Below, in pieces: positions 6,609 to 14,500 of a DNA stretch of 35,817 bases. The stretch comes from a virus, in IMG/VR virus record IMGVR_UViG_3300032156_000041, positions 1 to 35,817 of that record; one strand, given 5' to 3'. The position numbers and the translations under genes were made by a program. The notes below the pieces were generated by a model. The model did no database searches. It was not told where the DNA came from and saw only the letters and a program-made list of their open reading frames with translations. The first letter of the stretch is position 1. Each line of letters starts with the position of its first letter.

Positions 6609-9341
6609 TTACGCTGTGGTTGGTAAGTTCTTACGAAGCTTTACTGTTGTTCTAATCTTTTTGATCGTAAATATTGGAACCAATATAAGATCAATTTCGA
6701 TTATACCAAGTACCTGTTGCGACGCACTAGAATTAATTGAGAAGTTAAATGCTCTCAGGCCGTTCATATTCTGCAATGCGTTAGAGATTAATTGTTCCAT
6801 TGCGTTTCTAACTTCTGCACTATTTGGACGACCAATAAAGGATTCAGCAACACTTCTAACTCTATTTGCTGATTCAGCTGTAATACTGAATATAGACCAA
6901 TTGGTAAAATCTGAACCATAGGGAGCTGCTGTTACGTCTTCTACCAGAGTTGGTGCGCGACCTGGTCTTTCTCTCATTGTTACGTATCTCATTGCATTCA
7001 TTGCTTCGTACTGAGAGATCGCTAGATCAAATCTGAGTGCCTGAATTCCAGGAATCTCTTTATTTGTTGGAGATAGATCATAAGGCATTGAGGCAATCAA
7101 ACCAGCATAAGCTGCTTGACCGTTCGCTGTATATGGTCGACCTCTCCCAATATTCAAAAAGACTGGTTCAAAAGCTACAACCGACATAAACTTATTCTGA
7201 ATCTGTGACATTACATTTGCGCCACGATTAGGATCATTAAGATCTATTACTGTAAGGTTTGTTGTCCAATCATCTTTATTTGTCTGATTAACAGTTGCCA
7301 TTGGTGTTATACCTAAGACAGCGTGTGGCTGTAAAGCGTTAATCGACATATCATCAAGGAAATCCTCTAGAAGAGTATGATATCCAATAGATACCTCTTC
7401 CTTTAGACCAGTAACTGGATTATATCTTTCAGCAACCGCATCTATAAATGCATTCATCGGCAACCAGATATCTGCTGTATAATTTCTAAGTTTATCTAGA
7501 GCCTTCTTTAGTTCATCATATCTCTGAGTATCACTTAGAACATTACCGTTAGTTCCATTTTGCAGATTCTTTGATGCTGTTGTAATTGCTGGAAACTGTG
7601 GCATATAAGTGTACTTGAATCTTAAGTATGTTACTTTTGTATCACTTAACGGACCACCACCTGGGCCAGGTAACAATTCTGGATCTGTGAATTTAACATA
7701 ACCTTCAGCAGCATCAGAAAGCGTCACATTAGCACCTGTCTCGTATGTAATACGAGTTCCATAATTTACAACGATATCGAATTCGGGAGCCTTATTAAAG
7801 AGAATTTCGTCTCCTCGAACAAAGTAAGATGAAAGAGTTGTTGATCCTGCATCTTCTAGTTGTGGTAGACTCTCTACTTCACTTAAGAATCCTTTAACTG
7901 TATATGCTGTTATTCTAACAAACTTATCTGCGAGAATTCTTCCACTAGCGTCGACGAGTGCCCTCATCTGTGAATTCAATCCAGCTGAAGCACCAATTGA
8001 GAACTCTGCGTATCCACCACTATAAGCCGATAGATATATACCAGATACTGAACTATATGGTAGTTCTTGCCAGAAACCATTAATATCAGAATCAGTAGAA
8101 GCGTATAATTTAATTAATCCAGAAGGTCTTACTGCTACGTTATCTACTAACTTAGTGTCTATTGCAGAACAAGTTGCATTTGTCCATGTTCCGTAGTCGG
8201 CATAAGTTGTACCAACTAGACCGACAATATAACCAGAAGCTACGTTTGTACCGTAGGTTTCTTCACTATCGTCTAGACATATTGGTACGGCGATTCTAAC
8301 TTTATTCTGGGCAGTAGATCCAATATAATATCCACCAGATACTGTAGGAAGATCATCCACAAGATCAAAACTCAAAGAATAAGTGAATTCTGATTTTACA
8401 TTTCCAGAAGGACTATGGATCCAGTAGTTATCAGAATTGTAATCTTTTAAGCACTGAATTGTATCCCACTCAGATGTACCTTTTCCATCTAAAGGAAACA
8501 GATCGAATTTATTTGTTACGATACCTTTACATAAGATCTCTTCCCATTCAGATATACTAACTGCTTCTACTTGTGTAAGATTAATAATATTATTTGAAGA
8601 TGTAATTCCTGTACCAACTGGATCTGGAACCATAAAGCCATTGGTTGTTACATAGTTACTAGTAAGAATATCTTCAAGACTAATCTGTACTGATGTAGCA
8701 GTATTCTCTACGCCTGAACTAAGACCACTAATCATGACTTCATAGTCTGATTCAAGTGCTGTATAAGAAGCAGTTAATATTGACCCAATATTTCTATCGG
8801 CATTAATTGCGTCTACTAGTTCCGATACATTATGTACCTGAACATTTGCATTATTTGCTCTTTCTGTATCAACGGTGAACGATGATGTTAAACCTGTCTT
8901 TGGATTATATATTGCGACATTTCGATTGTCGTTATATCCAACTGTTACCTGGTTATAAATCTGGCCAGGATAACGAGCTTCAAGTTTAATTGCTGTTGCA
9001 GGTGTTCCCTGCGAAGCATCATCACCAGCACCAGAGGTTTCATCTATTTCGATAAAGGCTTGTTTTCCATTACCGATTCTGACACCTACAACTGTTGGAT
9101 AACCGTCCTGAACTCCCCACGTTTCGAAGATACCTCTCACTAGATCACCTGCTCCCATACGACCCCAAACATACTCTGAGTCTTCAGGTTTATCTATAAG
9201 CATTGGTTCGTACATTGGTCCATCTTCTGCGGTTCCAATTACGACGATCTTCTTATTTCTAATTGATGGAGGAGGAGTTACATTCAGTCCGAAATCCTGT
9301 ATAAATGTCGAAGGTGACGGAATAGTTCTTTCTCTTGCCAT
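6609..9341 (-). CDS. Contractile tail sheath protein
   Basis: The protein has 910 residues with the start at 9341: MARERTIPSPSTFIQDFGL follows GGAGG, and the ATG overlaps the previous stop (TAATG). The longer in-frame start at 9374 lies inside the upstream gene and lacks a ribosome site. The N-terminus has a sheath-type opening with KKIVVIGTAEDGP and a W-rich GRMGAGDLVRGIFE segment. The C-terminal 250 residues carry the conserved sheath domain: LTVIDLNDPNRGANV, a GRGRPYTANGQAAYAGLIAS stretch near a P/I-rich loop, AMNAMRYVTMRERPGR, and a final beta region IIEIDLILVPIFTIKKIRTTV. The long middle (about residues 130-600) is Ser/Thr/Gly-rich and probably forms domains exposed on the sheath surface. 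It is larger than the common sheath sizes of roughly 400-700 residues. This identification marks the phage as a myovirus. Confidence 0.92.
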   Translation of the reverse strand: MARERTIPSPSTFIQDFGLNVTPPPSIRNKKIVVIGTAEDGPMYEPMLIDKPEDSEYVWGRMGAGDLVRGIFETWGVQDGYPTVVGVRIGNGKQAFIEIDETSGAGDDASQGTPATAIKLEARYPGQIYNQVTVGYNDNRNVAIYNPKTGLTSSFTVDTERANNANVQVHNVSELVDAINADRNIGSILTASYTALESDYEVMISGLSSGVENTATSVQISLEDILTSNYVTTNGFMVPDPVGTGITSSNNIINLTQVEAVSISEWEEILCKGIVTNKFDLFPLDGKGTSEWDTIQCLKDYNSDNYWIHSPSGNVKSEFTYSLSFDLVDDLPTVSGGYYIGSTAQNKVRIAVPICLDDSEETYGTNVASGYIVGLVGTTYADYGTWTNATCSAIDTKLVDNVAVRPSGLIKLYASTDSDINGFWQELPYSSVSGIYLSAYSGGYAEFSIGASAGLNSQMRALVDASGRILADKFVRITAYTVKGFLSEVESLPQLEDAGSTTLSSYFVRGDEILFNKAPEFDIVVNYGTRITYETGANVTLSDAAEGYVKFTDPELLPGPGGGPLSDTKVTYLRFKYTYMPQFPAITTASKNLQNGTNGNVLSDTQRYDELKKALDKLRNYTADIWLPMNAFIDAVAERYNPVTGLKEEVSIGYHTLLEDFLDDMSINALQPHAVLGITPMATVNQTNKDDWTTNLTVIDLNDPNRGANVMSQIQNKFMSVVAFEPVFLNIGRGRPYTANGQAAYAGLIASMPYDLSPTNKEIPGIQALRFDLAISQYEAMNAMRYVTMRERPGRAPTLVEDVTAAPYGSDFTNWSIFSITAESANRVRSVAESFIGRPNSAEVRNAMEQLISNALQNMNGLRAFNFSINSSASQQVLGIIEIDLILVPIFTIKKIRTTVKLRKNLPTTA

Positions 9342-10213
9342 TATTTTCCTCCGATTGTATTGCGACGAATCCACTTATCGATTATCCTAGAATACATATC
9401 ATAATCAATAAGCTGATCATTAAGACTGTCTACGTTTTTAAGTAATGTTGAAACGTCTACGTCCAGATTAATACGTTTTATGGGTGAAATTGATTCCACC
9501 GAAACTCTCTCAGTTCTAACATAGTATAGGACCGATCGAGCATGGTACCCATTCTTCATGTTAAAGAGTGCTTCGTCTCTAACTCTTCTATTGAAAAGGA
9601 GTTGAACGATTCCTGCTTCTCTAAACATTCCCGTATAACTATCCATAAACTCTTCAAACCACTCAGTCATGGTCTCGGCCTCGTAGTTTGACTTAGACCA
9701 TATATTATACTGTACTAAATTGTCGAATACTTGCGCACTAATCTTGAGCATCTTAAAACGTTCATTAATTGGATTGACCTCAGACGTATCTGTTCCAACT
9801 ACATAAGTTTTACTCTGATCATTAAAGATTGCAATATATTCTCTGTGTCTAGCTTTAACTTCTTGCGTTCCACTAAACGGTGTTCCTGAAACTGTGCCTG
9901 GTTCTTTTCTAACTACTCCCCATGTTATAACTTTCTTTGGAACTTGTGTTGCCGCTTTATAACTTGGATTATCCTGAGGTAATAAGAACTCTGGAAAATC
10001 TGGAGAGTACCAAATTGCTGGATCTATTATCTCTAAGGCTTTAGACATTATTTCATTCATTCCTAGAATAGTCTGTACTGTACCAACGGATTTTAATCTT
10101 TTAGTTACAGAATCCCAACGAACAACGTCTATTGGAACCTCTGTATCTGGTTTATTCTCTAGGATAATAAATGAAAAGTCTGGGGCGTCTTTTGTTATAA
10201 AATCTATAGCCAT
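9341..10213 (-). CDS. Virion protein upstream of the sheath, probable tail completion or sheath-terminator component
   Basis: The protein has 290 residues and opens MAIDFITKDAPDFSFIILEN. Its middle has a beta-strand-rich part (VITWGVVRKEPGTVSG, REYIAIFNDQSKTYVVGTD) followed by helices (SAQVFDNLVQYNIWSKSNYE, WFEEFMDSYTGMFREAG) and a paired ARSVLYYVRTERV strand. It has no signal peptide, membrane segment or enzymatic motif. It is translationally coupled at both ends through TAATG junctions with the neck protein before it and the sheath after it. Genes in this position in myoviruses often encode the tail terminator or the sheath-stabilising neck protein. I do not recognise the family, and the role is inferred from position only. 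Confidence 0.7.
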   Translation of the reverse strand: MAIDFITKDAPDFSFIILENKPDTEVPIDVVRWDSVTKRLKSVGTVQTILGMNEIMSKALEIIDPAIWYSPDFPEFLLPQDNPSYKAATQVPKKVITWGVVRKEPGTVSGTPFSGTQEVKARHREYIAIFNDQSKTYVVGTDTSEVNPINERFKMLKISAQVFDNLVQYNIWSKSNYEAETMTEWFEEFMDSYTGMFREAGIVQLLFNRRVRDEALFNMKNGYHARSVLYYVRTERVSVESISPIKRINLDVDVSTLLKNVDSLNDQLIDYDMYSRIIDKWIRRNTIGGK

Positions 10214-10773
10214 TAATAATTTACCTCATCAAATTGTGCTACTACTAACCAATATTGAATTCTTCCATTCTCTAATCTATATGGATGTACACGCTTTATC
10301 TTATATCGTTCAGTATATCTATATGCGCATGCTACAGGATTAGTAATGCTATGGTCTTCTAGATCTAACTCGAATATATCATCGTCAATCTTTGGTCTAA
10401 TATCATAATCAAGATAATAGACATATGTATCACCTATATCTATTCCAGGTTTAAGTTGCATTAGTTGATCTGATGATTTAGAAATTGGTACTTTTCTAGT
10501 TCTATAATACGAATCAGTATAAATATAAGCTGGTCCTTCTACGCCTTCTTTAGTGCGTTTATTATAGAATTCAGATGTTATAGTAGGATCGTAACGACGA
10601 TAGGATATCCAATGTCCTTTTGGTCTCGCTGAACCATATCCGTATAATATCCTATGAAACTCGATTCTTAAGTCTATACCGTCAGCATTAGTGAGACCAC
10701 CATATAATTGCTTGGAAAAGAAAGTATCAATTCCAGAGGTATCAGTAAAAGTAAAGTTTATAGGAGATGCCAT
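10213..10773 (-). CDS. Neck or head-tail connector protein, uncharacterised
   Basis: The protein has 186 residues. It opens MASPINFTFTDTSGIDTFF and has a basic, aromatic-rich middle (ILYGYGSARPKGHWISYRRY) and strands such as GDTYVYYLDYDIRPK and GRIQYWLVVAQFDEV. It is probably all-beta with a small helical part. The start overlaps the stop of the downstream-neighbour gene pair by the TAATG arrangement on both sides, so its expression is coupled to the connector before it and the 290-residue protein after it. Position between a connector-like protein and the tail genes suggests a head completion or neck protein. No family was recognised with confidence. Confidence 0.65.
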   Translation of the reverse strand: MASPINFTFTDTSGIDTFFSKQLYGGLTNADGIDLRIEFHRILYGYGSARPKGHWISYRRYDPTITSEFYNKRTKEGVEGPAYIYTDSYYRTRKVPISKSSDQLMQLKPGIDIGDTYVYYLDYDIRPKIDDDIFELDLEDHSITNPVACAYRYTERYKIKRVHPYRLENGRIQYWLVVAQFDEVNY

Positions 10774-11525
10774 TATCTACCCCAGTATGTTCTATATGTC
10801 TGCCAATCGTATCCATTTTCCCAAGGACCAACTGGATTAACATTATTTGTCAGGATTGGTCTTACTACTCTATTATGATATGGTTCGCGAACTGGATGAG
10901 CATACATCTTTGACTCATCATAGTAACCTCTAACTGCGGTTCTTATTCCATTAAGAGAATTTAATATTTCTGTCCAGCAGTCCAGTAATTGTTTCTTCTT
11001 AGACGGATCAGACTTTGGACCACTGCCACCACCAGTACCACCGTACTTAATAGTTAAATCACCTAAGGTTTTAAGTTGATCGACATTATTTCCATTAACT
11101 GATTCCATAAGAGCTAAGATATCATATGCTGTCTTACATTCAACATATCTTCTAAATAAGAACGGTATATCATTTGGCCCACAACCCCAAGTTGTATATG
11201 TATTTGTTTGACTCTTAGCTAAGTTATATATATCCACTGCATCCATAGAATTTTTATAGATCATTCGATAAATTGTATCATCTATAAGGGAATCAGCTAC
11301 TGGACCAGCCTCAAGTCTAACTCTATTAACTGTGGTAAATAATGGACAGTATGTAGAAGTAAACCAAAAAGTATAGTCTTCATCTAGTGTATCATATGCT
11401 CCAGTCTCGGGCAGATAACCAGACATTCCAGTATTAATAGTTATTTTATATAGTGTATTATATGATAGACTTCCCGAAGGAACAATCGATACAAGATTTT
11501 CATAAGTCTGTAAAAGATAAACCAT
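10773..11525 (-). CDS. Head-tail connector-like protein with N-terminal Ig-like segment
   Basis: The protein has 250 residues with the start at 11525 (MVYLLQTYENL), because GGAGG lies just upstream; the longer GTG start at 11537 is less likely. Residues 1-58 resemble the second half of a bacterial Ig-like (Big_5) domain: LSYNTLYKITINTG, then DEDYTFWFTSTYCPLF. Residues about 65-155 contain helices (VRLEAGPVADSLIDDTIYRM, CKTAYDILALMESV) resembling the helical gp6-type head-tail adaptors. A Gly/Ser/Lys linker (GGTGGGSGPKSDPSKKK) leads to a C-terminal helix and an Arg/Trp-rich tail. It would sit at the neck joining the portal to the tail. The connector call is moderate and the Ig-like call is by pattern only. 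Confidence 0.65.
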   Translation of the reverse strand: MVYLLQTYENLVSIVPSGSLSYNTLYKITINTGMSGYLPETGAYDTLDEDYTFWFTSTYCPLFTTVNRVRLEAGPVADSLIDDTIYRMIYKNSMDAVDIYNLAKSQTNTYTTWGCGPNDIPFLFRRYVECKTAYDILALMESVNGNNVDQLKTLGDLTIKYGGTGGGSGPKSDPSKKKQLLDCWTEILNSLNGIRTAVRGYYDESKMYAHPVREPYHNRVVRPILTNNVNPVGPWENGYDWQTYRTYWGR

Positions 11526-11537
11526 TACAACCTCCAC

Positions 11538-14500
11538 TTAACGCCAGATATCTACACTGGACTCGCCAACACAAACAAATACTGTGGCCCAGCCAGATGA
11601 AGTATCTCCAGGATTAATAGTAGTATACGACTCTGAACTAAACGAACTTGAGTATATAGGAATAGTATCCCATGAGGATCCTTCTCCAGAACAAGGATAT
11701 ACGTAACCTTCAGAAGAAGAACTAGACATCGAAGATATACTACTTAAACTTGATAGACTAGAACTTTCTGACGATATAGAACTCGAACTAAGAGAACTTA
11801 GACTAGATCGTGACGATTCTTCTGAACTTGCCGAAGAATACGAACTAATAGAAGATTTACTACTAATAGAAGACGAAGAACTTAAACTTGACTCGCTCGA
11901 CTTACTCGAACTACTTGAAGACTCTGAACTCTTACTTGAACTAGATGAACTGCTTTTACTTGAACTCTCCGATGACGGAGAGCTTAATGACGATACACTT
12001 GACGCGGATGATTTTGAACTACTTTCTGAAGACGGACTACTTAGAGTGGATAGACTACTTAAACTTGATGGGCTCGACTTGGAACTGCTCTCAGACGAAG
12101 CAGTACTTTTCGATGATACTGAACTCGGACTCGATTTGGAACTTGATTCACTTGATAAACTTGAAGCAGTACTAACGCTTGACACGCTGGACTTACTACT
12201 TGATTCGGAAGAAGGACTAGATACCGAACTCGGACTACTAGGACTAGATTTAGAACTACTTTCGCTACTTTTAGACGATGCAGTACTTAAACTAGATGGA
12301 CTACTTGCCGAAGACTTTGACGAACTTTCTGAACTAGGACTAGACTTAGAGCTTACGCTACTCTGACTCGACTTGCTAGAACTTTCGCTCGATGGACTCG
12401 ATTGACTAGATGGCGAAGATTGGGTACTAAGAGAACTAAGACTAGAAACGGAAGACTTACTTGAAGACTCAGATGATGGAGAACTCAGACTACTCTTACT
12501 ACTAGGAGTAGATTCACTACTTAAACTAGAAAGACTAGATAACGACGAAGTAGAACTACTAGAAGAACTAGAACTACTTTCTGAACTTTTACTGGATGAC
12601 GATGAATTACTTATACTTGATAGACTAGATAGCGAGCTAATACTTGACTTAGAACTGCTGCTCTCACTACTGAGACTTGACGGCGAACTCTGACTACTCT
12701 GACTTGATGCGCTTGACGCACTACTAACTGAAGAAGATTCGCTACTTTTCGAAGACGCAGTAGATAGAGAACTTAGACTCGATTTACTTGAACTAGAACT
12801 AGACTCACTAGACTTGGAACTTGGAGAAGAAAGAGATGACTTGGAACTACTAGACTCACTCGATGGACTCGAAAGACTAGATTGGCTACTCTCCGACGAA
12901 GAACTCTTTGAAGATTGAGTGCTTAGACTACTTAAACTACTTAATGAACTTGCCGACGACTTAGACGAAGATTCACTAGAAAGAGAAGAAGGACTACTCG
13001 CACTAGACGAACTATTAGAACTAGAACTTTCACTTGATTTAGAACTTATACTTGTAGCAGATGCAGTACTAGCAGAAGATAAAGAACTGCCACTAGAAGG
13101 AGAAGAACTAGATAGACTAGATGAGCTACTACTTTCGCTTGATAAACTGCTCGCGCTAGATTTACTAGAACTTTCGCTACTTAAACTTGAAGCAGAACTT
13201 TTAGAACTTTCACTACTTGAACTACTCTCTGAACTTAGTGTAGATAAACTAGATTGTGAACTTTTGGAGCTACTCTCTGAACTTAGAGATGACTGAGAAC
13301 TAATAGAAGATACAGAACTTGGACTACTACTAGACTTTGAGGAACTTGACGAACTGGACTCTGATGAGACCGAACTCTTTGAACTACTTTCAGAACTAGG
13401 ACTAGATTTGGAAGATGCCGAACTAGCGGATGATTTACTACTAGATTCGGAAGACTTCGAACTAGGAGAACTAGCACTAGATAAAGAAGAAGGACTACTC
13501 TTAGAAGAACTAGAACTAGATTCACTTGATAATGAACTCTCTGATGATTGACTCGAACTACTCGGAGAACTTGAACTCTCACTAGACGCTGAACTAGCAG
13601 TTTGTTCTGATGCCGAACTAGGAGAAGATATAGAACTAACACTAGACTTTGAACTACTACTCGAACTTTCAGAACTTTTTGAAGACGATTCACTACTAAC
13701 ACTACTTGGACTTGACGCTGAACTAGGTGACGAGACGCTACTTTTAGACGAAGTAGACGAACTAGATTCACTACTCTGAGATGACTGAGTACTTTGGGAT
13801 GACTTTGAGCTACTCTCACTTGAAGGAGACGACGCAGAACTTATACTTGAAACCGAACTCTTCGAACTGCTTTCGGAACTAGCCGACGAAGGACTAGATA
13901 TAGAACTTACACTACTCTTACTAGAACTTTCAGAAGAAGGGGAACTTAAGGATGAGGCACTAGACGCAGAAGATTTAGAACTAGACTCACTTGACACACT
14001 AGACTTACTACTTGGACTAGAAACAGATGATTTTGAACTACTTTCGCTACTTGGAGACGAAGGCGAGGACGGACTTGATTGACTCGATTTAGACGAACTC
14101 TCACTTGATGGACTACTTACACTAGACGCACTAGATTTCGAACTACTTGATTCTGAGCTAGGACTAGACACGGAACTTTTAGAACTACTCTCGGAACTAA
14201 CACTTGAGGGCGTACTTAAAGAACTATCTGAACTTTTACTTGATATACTACTTACTGAACTCTTACTACTACTTTCGCTACTAGGTGAGGACTCTTCAGA
14301 TGCACTACTGGGAGACGATAGAGAACTAATAGATGATTTAGAACTACTTTCACTTGATAGAGATGAAGGACTACTTTGACTTGATTTAGAACTACTACTA
14401 GAACTTTCCGATGATATAGAACTAGGACTAGATGCGCTAGAGGCACTAGATTTACTACTTGACTCAGATGATAAACTAGATGGAGACGATGGAGAACTAA

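Noticed and set aside
9342-9374. Longer start for the sheath gene at 9374
   Set aside because: It would extend into the preceding gene without a ribosome site; the ATG at 9341 has GGAGG and the TAATG junction typical of this genome.
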